Source: Pogonophryne albipinna | Taxonomy: Eukaryota; Chordata; Actinopteri; Perciformes; Artedidraconidae | Assembly (NCBI GenBank): GCA_028583405.1 | Contig: JAPTMU010000278.1 | Span: 1 to 64,000 of the forward strand | DNA: 64,000 bases | Reading direction: 5' to 3' | Shown: positions 1 through 32,859 of the stretch, piece by piece | Position numbering within the stretch: the first letter of the stretch is position 1 | How the letters are laid out: each line of letters begins with the position of its first letter | Position numbers and translations under genes: made by a program | Notes under the pieces: model-generated | The model's database searches: none | Told to the model about the DNA's origin: nothing | What the model saw: only the letters and a program-made list of their open reading frames with translations

Positions 1-395
1 AATGAAAGTAAGAATGTGTGATCAAAAACAAGTTAATTGATGAATACCTGGAATTCTAAATTATCAAAGTAATTCGCTGCAAAGATATTTACAATGAAAT
101 CTCACTCGGGTCACTTTCGACCCATGTGTTGTATCAAAGGGTTAAAGCAGCAAAGGTAGCTTAGCATTAATTAAGAAGTTTATTTCCTCTGGTCTTTGTT
201 TTTGCTACTCGGTTGGTAGCAGTCAGTAACATGTTGTATAATATGCATGGATTGCCAACTCATTGTCTCATTCACTCATTGTTAATATCTGTATTTATGG
301 ATGTCATTGTTTGTGCTTGTAATTTTTTTTAAAACTCGATAAAGATATTGTTTTTAAAAAAAAAGGAAAGTAGCAATTAAAACAAACAAAAGTAG
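1..395. other. AT-rich sequence, nothing recognised
   Basis: No convincing coding sequence, RNA gene or repeat structure is visible. It is AT-rich, non-coding sequence upstream of a dispersed repeat. Confidence 0.5.
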
Positions 396-810
396 GTAGC
401 GCTCGCGACTTCAGTGACGTGGCAGATTTGTATTTGCCCTCTCTTTGAACGCACTTCTGACCCCCGCAACATATTTGAAAACTCAGCAAATGTTTCATGC
501 GCATCAGGACTGGTGGAAATTGCGATAATGTGTAATTGGTTCCGGGAACTTTGCGTGAAAAAATGTGCAAGCCACGCCCACGTAAACTCCCCCCACTTTC
601 ACGTAAGAGAACGAAAATCGCTACGTATATCAAGGGTGCGGAGACGAACCAAAAAGCATCTTGGAGGTGTAAAAAAAAACATACAGGAAGCCGGCCATTT
701 TGAATTTGGTATTGGTAAAACGCGATTCATCGCCCTCCGTACTTTAACGAACTCTTCCTTGGGATTTTATCTGATCGACTCCAAATTCGGCGGGTAGCGT
801 CTCGAGACCT
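396..810 (+). repeat. Dispersed repeat copy A, related to 32090-32290
   Basis: The stretch around 638-745 (GGAGACGAACCAAAAAGC, CTTGGAGGTGTAAAAAA, CATTTTGAATTTGG, AAAACGCGATT) matches the reverse complement of 32115-32215. A CAGTGACGTGG motif occurs near 412-422 and near 32106-32116 in the same orientation, which suggests inverted ends of one element family. The family is not identified and no coding potential is seen. Confidence 0.55.
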
Positions 811-1123
811 CGAGGACGAAAACTTCTAAAATTCTAAACTTTTTGCACTATTTTTTATTTTTGTATTGTATTATATAGGTTCAAGGTTCAAGGCTTTTAT
901 TGTCGTGTGTTCGTAGCTCAGATATATCTGAGGTCACGGGCTCCTCCATCAGAGCGACACAATACAACAAGATCAAACAGAAATAGTATGTCTGTTGCAT
1001 TTCTCCACCGTAGCTGCTGTGCATATGATGATAAAACCTTTGAATCTGAATCAACAGATAGTGTGTGCTCATCGACGGGGTGCAGAAGAGGGAGGAGCCT
1101 CTCTCTCCCCCCTCCTGTGGGAG

Positions 1124-1134
1124 TATATAAAGGG
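1124..1134 (+). promoter_or_regulatory. TATA-box-like motif, first copy
   Basis: TATATAAAGGG is a good TATA consensus about 820 bp upstream of the tph2 ATG. It lies in a repeated segment, so promoter function for tph2 is only a possibility. Confidence 0.3.
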
Positions 1135-1323
1135 TACACAATTATAATACAAAGAAACAAAAAATAGCAATGAAAAAAAAAGAAGCATAAAAATGTTAAA
1201 GATAAAAAATGTACCAAACACACAGGGAGCGTGACGGCCCCTCTGCTTGTGCTTCAACAGATAAAGTGTGTGCTGGTGGATGGGGTGCAGAAGTGGGAGG
1301 AGCCTCTCTCTCCTCTGTGCGAG

Positions 1324-1334
1324 TATATAAAGGG
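1324..1334 (+). promoter_or_regulatory. TATA-box-like motif, second copy
   Basis: This is the second TATATAAAGGG, 200 bp downstream of the first and directly before the 37-bp minisatellite. If used, the tph2 5' UTR would consist largely of minisatellite units. No transcript evidence is available. Confidence 0.3.
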
Positions 1335-1343
1335 AGGCATCAT

Positions 1344-1905
1344 TCTCAGACTGAGCCCTGGTACTCCTGCACCCACTGGTTCTCAGACTGAGCCCTGGTA
1401 CTCCTGCACCCACTGGTTCTCAGACTGAGCCCTGGTACTCCTGCACCCACTGGTTCTCAGACTGAGCCCTGGTACTCCTGCACCCACTGGTTCTCAGACT
1501 GAGCCCTGGTACTCCTGCACCCACTGGTTCTCAGACTGAGCCCTGGTACTCCTGCACCCACTGGTTCTCAGACTGAGCCCTGGTACTCCTGCACCCACTG
1601 GTTCTCAGACTGAGCCCTGGTACTCCTGCACCCACTGGTTCTCAGACTGAGCCCTGGTACTCCTGCACCCACTGGTTCTCAGACTGAGCCCTGGTACTCC
1701 TGCACCCACTGGTTCTCAGACTGAGCCCTGGTACTCCTGCACCCACTGGTTCTCAGACTGGAGCCCTGGTACTCGGACACCCACTGGTTCTCAGACTGGA
1801 GCCCTGGTACTCGTACACCCACTGGTTCTCAGACTGAGCCCTGGTACTCCTGCACCCACTGGTTCTCAGACTGGAGCCCTGGTACTCGTACACCCACTGG
1901 TTCCC
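1344..1905 (+). repeat. 37-bp minisatellite immediately 5' of tph2
   Basis: About 15 head-to-tail units carry the core CTCAGACTGAGCCCTGGTAC followed by a TGCACCCACTGGTT segment. The last units vary (GACTGGAGCCC, ACTCGTACACC). The array ends about 43 bp before the tph2 ATG and is therefore promoter or 5' UTR sequence. The reading frame of exon 1 stays open back into the last unit. Confidence 0.9.
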
Positions 1906-1948
1906 CATGGCCTCCTCCCATGTGATGAAGCCGGAGCCGATGCCCCGC

Positions 1949-25113
<23,165 letters not shown>

Positions 25114-25249
25114 TTGGTTCAAATCATCACCTGGGTTCATGTGTGGGCTCTGATTGGTTTAAAACCTGCCCTGTGTTAATGTCTGGGCTCTGATTGGTTC
25201 AAATCATCACCTGTGTTTATGTGAGGGCTCTGATTGGTTCAAATCATCT

Positions 25250-25380
25250 GCTAATTATAATAGATTCAATTTGTATAGCGCCCAAGGCCGCTTTACATGG
25301 TGAGCAAACAAACAAACAAACAAAAAGGGCAAATAATAAAGTAAAACTTAAATAAATAAAGTAACAATTAAATAAGTGTG
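25250..25380. mobile_element. Short LINE/SINE-tail fragment in the 3' flank
   Basis: TTCAATTTGTATAGCGCCCA with CCGCTTTACATGG resembles the non-coding tail of fish retroelements. It is followed by AAAC and AAATAA simple repeats and is flanked on both sides by 40-bp repeat units. Confidence 0.5.
25335..25340 (+). terminator. Possible tph2 poly(A) signal
   Basis: AATAAA lies 222 bp after the stop codon, with two more at 25351 and 25355. It is in a transposon-derived AT-rich patch. Further AATAAA motifs at 25970 and 26091 are alternatives. None has transcript support here. Confidence 0.3.
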
Positions 25381-25850
25381 TTAATGTCTGGGCTCTGATT
25401 GGTTTAAAAAATGCCCTGTGTTAATGTCTGGGCTATGATTGGTTTAAAACATGCCCTGTGTTAATGTCTGGGCTCTGATTGGTTTAAAACATGCCCTGTG
25501 TTAATGTCTGGGCTCTGATTGGTTTAAAAAATGCCCTGTGTTAATGTCTGGGCTCTGATTGGTTTAAAACATGCCCTGTGTTAATGTCTGGGCTCTGATT
25601 GGTTTAAAAAATGCCCTGTGTTAATGTCTGGGCTCTGATTGGTTTAAAACATGCCCTGTGTTAATGTCTGGGCTCTGATTGGTTTAAAAAATGCCCTGTG
25701 TTAATGTCTGGGCTCTGATTGGTTTAAAACATGCCCTGTGTTAATGTCTGGGCTCTGATTGGTTTAAAAAATGCCCTGTGTTAATGTCTGGGCTCTGATT
25801 GGTTTAAAAAATGCCCTGTGTTAATGTCTGGGCTCTGATTGGTTTAAAAC

Positions 25851-26160
25851 TTCCCTTCCTGTTTCATAAATGTAAGATGTGCTGTCTAATGGGTCCGATG
25901 CTGTAAAGAGTAATACGCTTTATTGATGCGTAACACCAAGCTTGCCAGGTGGTGAAGCGCTGGTTACAAAATAAAAAGCTGTTTCTGATCCATGATAAAT
26001 GTTTACCGTATTGAAGTCAGCAGATGTTCCTCATTTGTTTCCGTCTCTCTTTTGACAGATGCTTTAAGAAGTCAGATTCTCTGTAGCTATAATAAATACA
26101 TGTGGATTGAACCCTGAAACTGTGGGATTGATGATTTATAGTTTCCGTTGTTTCAGCAAC
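25851..26160. other. tph2 3' flank, single-copy-looking
   Basis: Non-coding. Holds AATAAA at 25970-25975 and 26091-26096, either of which could end a longer tph2 3' UTR. Confidence 0.45.
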
Positions 26161-26167
26161 ACGCCGA

Positions 26168-27785
26168 CCAACCAGAGCCCCAGATCACCTCGGTGTGTGG
26201 AGGTTCACATAGACAGAGCCCCAGATCACCTCGGTGTGTGGAGGTTCACATAGACAGAGCCCCAGATCACCTCGGTGTGTGGAGGTTCACACAGACAGAG
26301 CCCCAGATCACCTCGGTGTGTGGAGGTTCACATAGACAGAGCCCCAGATCACCTCGGTGTGTGGAGGTTCACATAGACAGAGCCCCAGATCACCTCGGTG
26401 TGTGGAGGTTCACAGACAGAGCCCCAGATCACCTCGGTGTGTGGAGGTTCACATAGACAGAGCCCCAGATCACCTCGGTGTGTGGAGGTTCACATAGACA
26501 GAGCCCCAGATCACCTCGGTGTGTGGAGGTTCACATAGACAGAGCCCCAGATCACCTCGGTGTGTGGAGGTTCACATAGACAGAGCCCCAGATCACCGCG
26601 GTGTGTGGGAGGTTCACATAGACATAGCCCCAGATCACCTCGGTGTGTGGAGGTTCACAGACAGAGCCCCAGATCACCTCGGTGTGTGGAGGTTCACATA
26701 GACAGAGCCCCAGATCACCTCGGTGTGTGGAGGTTCACACAGACAGAGCCCCAGATCACCTCGGTGTGTGGAGGTTCACATAGACAGAGCCCCAGATCAC
26801 CTCGGTGTGTGGAGGTTCACAGACAGAGCCCCAGATCACCTCGGTGTGTGGAGGTTCACAAGACAGAGCCCCAGATCACCTCGGTGTGTGGAGGTTCACA
26901 TAGACAGAGGCCCCAGATCACCTCGTGTGTGGAGGTTCACATAGACAGAGCCCCAGATCACCTCGGTGTGTGGAGGTTCACAGACAGAGCCCCAGATCAC
27001 CTCGGTGTGTGGAGGTTCACAGACAGAGCCCCAGATCACCTCGGTGTGTGGAGGTTCACATAGACAGAGCCCCAGATCACCTCGGTGGTGTGGAGGTTCA
27101 CATAGACAGAGCCCCAGATCACCTCGGTGTGTGGAGGTTCACACAGACAGAGCCCCAGATCACCTCGGTGTGTGGAGGTTCACATAGACAGAGCCCCAGA
27201 TCACCTCGGTGTGTGGAGGTTCACATAGACAGAGCCCCAGATCACCTCGGTGTGTGGAGGTTCACAGACAGAGCCCCAGATCACCTCGGTGTGTGGAGGT
27301 TCACAGACAGAGCCCCAGATCACCTCGGTGTGTGGAGGTTCACAGACAGAGCCCCAGATCACCTCGGTGTGTGGAGGTTCACATAGACAGAGCCCCAGAT
27401 CACCTCGGTGTGTGGAGGTTCACAGACAGAGCCCCAGATCACCTCGGTGTGTGGAGGTTCACATAGACAGAGCCCCAGATCACCTCGGTGTGTGGAGGTT
27501 CACATAGACAGAGCCCCAGATCACCTCGGTGTGTGGAGGTTCACAGACAGAGCCCCAGATCACCTCGGTGTGTGGAGGTTCACAGACAGAGCCCCAGATC
27601 ACCTCGGTGTGTGGAGGTTCACGACAGAGCCGCCAGATCACCTCGGTGTGTGGAGGTTCACAGACAGAGCCCCATATCACCTCGGTGTGTGGAGGTTCAC
27701 AGACAGAGCCCCAGATCACCTCGGTGTGTGGAGGTTCACAGACAGAGCCCCAGATCACCTCGGTGTGTGGAGGTTCACAGACAGA
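26168..27785 (+). repeat. 41/39-bp minisatellite, 1.6 kb
   Basis: About 40 units share AGAGCCCCAGATCACCTCGG followed by TGTGTGGAGGTTCACA and TAGAC or GAC. Two-base length variants and scattered single-base indels are present. The array ends directly against a transposon-tail motif. Open frames in it are repeat artefacts. Confidence 0.95.
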
Positions 27786-28500
27786 TGCTGCTTTATTGAT
27801 CCCAGATTGGGAAGTTATTTTGTTGCAGCAGCAAAGTGTACAAGCATTACAATCCTAAAGATGAGTTTCCTCCACAAAGCCACAGGCCAATAACAACGAA
27901 GAAGCTGAGCGTCAGCTATTCCATTATTTTATTCAAACACAAAGAAGAACGGCTCAACACGTTTATCTGTACGTTCAAACATCAACACACTGCGGCAGGG
28001 AATCAAATGAATATCGCTCATCACACACATCTTATTGTTGTTAAAGGGCAACAGGAGAGACTGGTGGAGCAGCTTCAGGTGGGAGGAGGTGTACATTGTT
28101 GGAACGATGTTAAAACTGAATCAAATGAAAGAAAAACGTATACAAATAAGAATAACATCAAAGTAATAACCCGACTCCAAAGTCCAGCCAGCAGCCCTGA
28201 GTCCGGGCGCCTCAGCAGGTCCGAGGTCCACATATTGTTGGCCAAAGGAAATCAAAAGTTCTCTTTTCCCTGCGGAGGCCTTGGTCTGGTAGTTTGAGCT
28301 CCTTTCTACAGCTCACCCTGTTCCACCTTTAGTTTCCTGGTGAGCAATTTACAAAGTAGTTCTTTCTGTTAAATCTAATTAAAGCCCATTTCATATATTT
28401 CAGTATGACTCAAAGAGGCAGGATGTAAAGGTCTCTCACGGCTATTCAAACAGAAATCCCAGGAGAAGCCTCGATTTCTAACACATGAAGTTAACTTGTT
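27786..28500. other. Non-coding sequence with a retroelement-tail motif
   Basis: TGCTTTATTGATCCCAGATT and GGGAAGTTATTTTGTTGCAG at 27788-27830 resemble a fish non-LTR element 3' end. A 153-codon open frame at 27836-28297 shows no recognisable domain and biased composition, so I do not call it a gene. Confidence 0.4.
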
Positions 28501-28694
28501 AACCTAGGTTCAGAAGCATAGCCACGCCTGAACCCCGTCTCTAATCACGGACACCCCTATTTATATCCGGCCACACTTCCGGCGACTGCTTGTCTCCATT
28601 CTCTCAAGACAGACAGGCAGACCGCGATTCACGCCACGTGTCGTCACGGTTCAAACAAACTTTAAAGGCTACTACTAAAACGCTTTAAACTCAC

Positions 28695-29396
28695 ATGGAG
28701 CCCGAACTGCTGATCAACCCGCCGGAGTCAGACGAAGATCTCTTCGACATCGGCTATCCACGGCACAGCAGTCGGATCACAGCCAAGCATCCGAACGGAG
28801 CCGCTTGTGCTCGGCCGTCAGTGTCCCACACCAGCCGTCACTTACACTCAAGCTCCCCCAACGAAATACCTCCAACGCCAGACAGGTCCCAGGCTCCGTC
28901 TCCTTCGCCAGTGAGGGCAAAAAATCGGGGCCACAACAGGCACAGCCAGCACCAATTCCCCCACCACCGGCACCCTGCCTCATGCACAGCTCCCGGCCAC
29001 TCTGCAGAGTTCGCCTTAGCATTTTCCCTTTACGTCATCCGCTCAGTCTATCCCACACGCAGAACGGAGTTAGACAAATACCTCTTCATGGAGCTCGACA
29101 TGGCCTTAAGTTCTGGTTTCTACACCTACCACGTCCACGTCGCTAGTCAAGCCGCCGGCCGCATTAAACAATTTAACCAGGGAAAACAATGGGGCGCTCT
29201 GGACTCTGAGCTTTACTGCTGCATCTTCGCAGCACGCGCATCCCTTTCTTGCCAATTATGCGGAGCCCCCTCCCACCCGACCTCAGCATGCTCAGTCAGC
29301 GCTCCACCACCTCAAACACCTCACTCACTTCCCTCTCCAACACGCGATGCCTCAGACTTCAACCGTCTATCACCCCCCACCTCCCATCATCCCTAG
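28695..29396 (+). pseudogene. Gag-like protein of a DIRS-type retroelement, N-terminal part
   Basis: A 233-codon frame. Residues 1-100 are Ser/Pro/His-rich and low in order. From about residue 105 a helical segment follows (AFSLYVIRSVYPTRRTELDK), then WGALDSELYCCIFAARASLS. A zinc-knuckle pattern C-x2-C-x4-H-x4-C (CQLCGAPSHPTSAC) lies at about residues 186-199. The arrangement recalls gag proteins of fish and amphibian DIRS-like elements. The frame ends in Pro/Ser-rich sequence while a related cysteine-rich segment continues in another frame, indicating a frame break near 29350-29400. Host function is unlikely. Confidence 0.5.
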
Positions 29397-29398
29397 TC

Positions 29399-29634
29399 CC
29401 GCAAACAAACGTTCATCAGCCAACGCCCCCGTCTCAAAGGGCGTCGACAGACGCGGAATGCCAATCCTCTACCAGGGAGGCAGGATGGTGTCGAATAACT
29501 TCAACGAGCTCGGCTGCTTTCTCTCTAACTGCCGCCTAATGCACATCTGTTCTTTCTGCGGCGGTGCTCATACCAGGAGCACCAGCCCCACAACCCGACC
29601 TAACATTTATGGCATAAACGTATTTTTCCTTTAG
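29399..29634 (+). pseudogene. Second cysteine-rich gag segment, different frame
   Basis: In the frame open from 29347, the segment GVDRRGMPILYQGGRMVSNN, then FNELGCFLSNCRLMHICSFC and GGAHTRS gives a Cys/His cluster with the NFN...GC...C...H.C..CGG.H order known from the C-terminal gag finger of DIRS-like elements. The last expected Cys is replaced in STSPTT. It is out of frame with the upstream gag part. Confidence 0.5.
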
Positions 29635-30147
29635 AGCGTAACGGAGCTTCCGGTTCCGGGCAAACTGCGTGCGCATCATCCCAACTCCTCAATGGTAATG
29701 TTTAGTTGGATTTAGGAACGTCCCCCCGATAAAAGATCATTATTTACCCATTTTATAAGTGAACATATAGTCTTTGTTCCGGGCATGTCATTCTCAAGCC
29801 ACAAGTTTCTGGTCCAGAAACATTTTCAGAACATCCCGCGCACTCTCAGAACATTATTCGAGCTCTGCAACAATCTAAACAACGTCAGACATGCACATGC
29901 TCAAGTCAACTGCATTTAATCCGACTCTTTTCGGGGCCCGCAATCAGTCCGATCATGACGGAGACGGGACCCCCACTCTGAGTCTCCCTCTGCACGGAAC
30001 ACAGCACGTCCCGCCAGACCAGGCCATCAAGCCCTCCATATCAATTCATTGTTACTTCTTGCAATAAACCTACAAACATCCCACTGTTGTGGCGTGGTCC
30101 CTGCTAGTGAACAACATTTAAACCTCAGGACAGGAAGTGGTCTCCTC

Positions 30148-30735
30148 CTACAGAGGACACAGAGACGCTGAGGAGACATCTGACCAGGACCCAAACCCAG
30201 CGTAGAGAGGATCAGTGGATGTGGTTCTGATGGTGTGGAGGTGGGTCAGTGTGTCAGAGGAGACTCTGTAGAAGGAGAGAGAGCCAGCAGGAAGATCCAG
30301 ATACACTGCTACTCTACGAGAGGAGGAGGGGGAGGAGGAGGAGGAGGAGGAGGAAGAGGAAGAAGAGGAGGAGGAGGAGGAGGAGGAGGAGATGCTTGTT
30401 TCTCTCTTATTGTGCCTGACAGAGTAACCTCTATCAGAGCAGTTCAGACTCCAGGATTGATCATTCCCTCCAAACAAACAGTCGTAACGGTTTCCTCCTC
30501 CTGCTGATTCCTCTGTAAGTCACTGATATACGAACCCCTCCTCTCCACTCGACCTCCCAGTAACAGCGACCAGTCAGAGCTTCTCTGCACATCAGCTGTT
30601 TCCAGAAGGAGTCAAACCTCTCTGGATGATCTGGATATGGCTGCTTCTCTCTCACACATGTCACCTTCCTGTTGTCCTCAGACAGTTTGAGTTCTCTGTG
30701 AGCTGTGTTTGAGTCCAGGTTGAGTTCACAGGAAT
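30148..30735 (-). pseudogene. B30.2 (PRY-SPRY) exon of an NLR-type gene, frameshifted
   Basis: The minus strand starts after a CTCATCAG acceptor with SCELNLDSNTAHRELKLSED, then RKVTCVREKQPYPDHPERFD and GRCYWEVEWRGG, a clear PRY-SPRY. The frame then breaks in a GGAGGAGGA stretch near 30490-30510. The downstream half resumes in another frame: FGGNDQSWSLNCSDRGYSVR, a run of about 20 Ser, VAVYLDLPAGSLSFYRVSSD and SASLCPL with a stop at 30148. PRY-SPRY domains mediate protein recognition and end many fish NLR and TRIM proteins. The Ser run comes from a GGA/TCC microsatellite at about 30318-30392. The break could be a real mutation or a sequencing error. Confidence 0.8.
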
Positions 30736-30901
30736 CTGATGAGAGACACAGACAGCAGTTTATCATCAGACCCACCTGAAGGCTTTACTCTCTGTTAGTG
30801 GTCCTTTCTATAAAGCTTAAAGTTGTCAGTCGTGTTTTAATGAATAAATACCATCTCCATCATCTGTGTCTTTAGAGAGAAGCTGACTGATCCACACTTA
30901 C

Positions 30902-30948
30902 ACTTCCTCAGACCTGGTTTTAGCCTCTGCTCTCCACCATGGTCCAGC
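30902..30948 (-). pseudogene. LRR-end exon of the same NLR-type gene fragment
   Basis: After a CTCCAG acceptor the minus strand reads LDHGGEQRLKPGLRK and splits a Tyr codon at a GTAAGT donor. The remaining two bases of that codon are at the start of the B30.2 exon, so the two are joined in phase across a 166-bp intron (30736-30901). This short segment is the usual link between the last LRR and the B30.2 domain in fish NLRC3-like proteins. No NACHT or other LRR exons are seen within the window. Confidence 0.7.
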
Positions 30949-31082
30949 CTGGAGGAAGAAACACAGTCCGGATGATGTTCTATCCAACATGAGTCCTAGC
31001 TGCTGGTACCTGCTAACAGCTACCTGCTTACAGTCAACAGCCAAAATCTAACAGCTAACGGCTTAGTTTACCAGCTCCCCTC
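30949..31082. other. Upstream of the NLR fragment, nothing recognised
   Basis: Contains short GCTAACAGCTA-like phrases. No additional LRR exon is identified before the LTR. Confidence 0.4.
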
Positions 31083-31453
31083 TGTTACGATTATTGTGTT
31101 ATGTCACGTTTTGTATGTCTTGTTTTGGGTATTTTCCTCCTTGTATATTGTCTGGTCCTTCTTCCTGTGTTTTTCCTCCTGTCGTTAGTTTCCCTGGTGT
31201 GTCTAGTTGTCTGATTGTGTTCACCTGTCGCCCTTGTGTTTCTCCTCCCCTGCCCGGCTGTTTGTCGTCTTGTGATTACCCCTCCCTGTATTTAGTCTTG
31301 TCTCTTCCTGTGTTCAGTGTTGGTTCTCTTTTGTTTGTGAATGAGTTCACCGGTGAGAGTTCTGTTTTGTCCAAGTTATTATCTTATCCTTGAAATAAAG
31401 GCAATATCAGTGTAATCTGCATTTGGGTCCTGCTTGCTTCACCCACCGTAACA
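31083..31453 (+). mobile_element. Solo LTR, Ty3/Gypsy-type
   Basis: 371 bp beginning TGTTACG and ending CGTAACA, i.e. TG...CA with inverted termini. It contains pyrimidine-rich internal sequence, a GTATTTAG motif, AATAAAG near 31394 and the phrase CTGCATTTGGGTCCTGC typical of teleost Gypsy LTR 3' ends. No internal retroelement genes flank it, so it is a solo LTR. An exact target duplication is not evident. Confidence 0.75.
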
Positions 31454-32089
31454 CCCTACACCGTACACCCAATGTACATGGGAGTTACAGCAATAACATA
31501 AACATCGTGTTTGATGGCGAGTGATCTGTCGCCATGGCAACCGCATATGATGACAGCCCATAATAAGCTTAGATGTGTTGAGGGCTGCATTATTATCAAA
31601 CGTGAAGTTTGGGGCCGTTTGGAGCATTCCCACTAAAGTTATGAGATTACTGTGTTTCCTTGGCAACGACATTTTAAGAAATTTCAAAACGGACATGTAG
31701 ATTTCTTCACAGCTGGACTGTTAGCACACGGGTGAAGTTTGACCACTTTTTGCCAATTTTCATAGGAGATAAAGCAATATTGTGTTTTACGGCGAGGGAT
31801 TCGTTGCCATTGCAACGGCTTTTGAGGAAAATTGGCACATAGACATTTTGAGGGCCGGAGCATTAACCATCCTCTGAAGTCTGGTGGCTTTTGGACCATT
31901 TTCAGTGGAGTTACAACACCGTGTTATATGGCGATGGACGCCTCTCCATGGAAACGGCAGATTGTGAAACCTCAGATTTGACGTAGAGCTGTTCAGGGCC
32001 GCAGTGTTAACCATCAAGTGACGTTTGGCGGCGTTCGGAGCATATCAATTGGAGTTATGATAATAATAATAATAATCCTATCGTTATCA
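31454..32089. repeat. Dispersed repeat with internally similar blocks
   Basis: Three or more diverged blocks contain CATGGCAACCG, CCTTGGCAACGAC, CATTGCAACGGC or CATGGAAACGGC, each followed by similar AT-rich sequence, spaced about 120-150 bp. It looks like an old tandemly structured element. Non-coding. Confidence 0.5.
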
Positions 32090-32290
32090 ATTATGTAGCG
32101 ACTACAGTGACGTGGAAGAAGTGATAAATCGCGTTTTTCTAACGCCAAATTCAAAATAGCCGACTGTACAATTTTTTACACACCTCCAAGAGGCTTTTTG
32201 GTTCGTCTCCGTACTTTAGATGTACCTGCCAAGTTTTGATCGTTTACGTGACACAGATAAGGGGGAATGGTCAGTGTGAGAGGGGGTGTA
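32090..32290 (-). repeat. Dispersed repeat copy B, inverted relative to 396-810
   Basis: CGCGTTTTTCTAACGCCAAA, then CACCTCCAAGAGGCTTTTTG and GTTCGTCTCCGTACTTTA match the reverse complement of about 638-745. Confidence 0.6.
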
Positions 32291-32760
32291 GTTCTGCTAG
32301 CTGTCCACTAGGTGCTGCTAACTGACCCTCTAATGAAACACAGGTCAGGGTGATGATCAGAGCTGATTCTCTAGATGGAAAGGAGCTTCAACACCTCCTT
32401 TTATAATCTCCTTTAGGAACCACTGTACCTTCCTTTAAGAAAGGAGAAAATGCTGTCCCACAATGCCTTGCAGCAACATTTACCGTGACACAACATCCGG
32501 CCGTTTCATGAAAGTTCTTTGCTTTTTCTCATTTCTTATTTGACTTATTTCTCTAAATGTCCACCTTTTCCATATCGTTTCAATGATTTCTCCTTGACTT
32601 TTGGCCCTATTAATTTATTCCATATTGTCTCATTTATTTCACAGATGGTCTTTCCCTGATTTGCATGAAAATGAGTGTAGTCGTTCACACACTGTGGAAT
32701 ATACCACGTTTTTTATTTCTAACCCTGTGGATCTTCATTTTGGTTTATCCTCCTCGTCTT
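32291..32760. other. No recognised feature
   Basis: AT-rich, non-coding. Short open frames show no family. Confidence 0.45.
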
Positions 32761-32805
32761 CCTCCTGTCAGGGTGTCACCTGCAGCTGACACCCTGACAG
32801 GAGGA
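32760..32805. repeat. 19-bp stem, 8-base loop inverted repeat
   Basis: 32760-32778 (TCCTCCTGTCAGGGTGTCA) pairs exactly with 32787-32805 around CCTGCAGC. A GGA-rich tract follows. It may be a transposon terminus or a palindromic duplication. Confidence 0.9.
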
Positions 32806-32859
32806 GGAGGAGGAGGAGGAAGAGGAGGTGGAGGAGGAGCAGAGGGACAGAGGATCATC

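Larger units (their letters stand above)
870..1343 (+). repeat. Dispersed repeat with a duplicated segment of about 80 bp
   Basis: Two diverged direct copies (about 1054-1137 and 1258-1337) share GGGTGCAGAAG, GGAGGAGCCTCTCTCTC and GAGTATATAAAGGG. The TATA motifs lie exactly 200 bp apart. The region begins with a TTCAAGGTTCAAGGCTTTTA motif of the kind seen in teleost dispersed repeats. It is non-coding and lies 600-900 bp upstream of the tph2 ATG. Confidence 0.55.
28500..30100 (+). mobile_element. DIRS/Ngaro-like retroelement remnant (gag region only)
   Basis: Contains a TATTTATA motif near 28558, then a gag-like frame from 28695 and a second cysteine-rich gag segment, but no reverse transcriptase, RNase H or tyrosine recombinase that I can see. 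An AATAAA near 30063 follows. The boundaries are approximate. It is either a non-autonomous derivative or an internally deleted copy. Confidence 0.5.

Noticed and set aside
414..797. 127-codon open frame near the left edge
   Set aside because: Lies across the dispersed repeat that recurs inverted at 32.1 kb; no protein similarity is recognised.
27836..28297. 153-codon open frame after the 41-bp array
   Set aside because: No recognisable domain, it begins inside a retroelement-tail motif, and there is no splice or promoter support.
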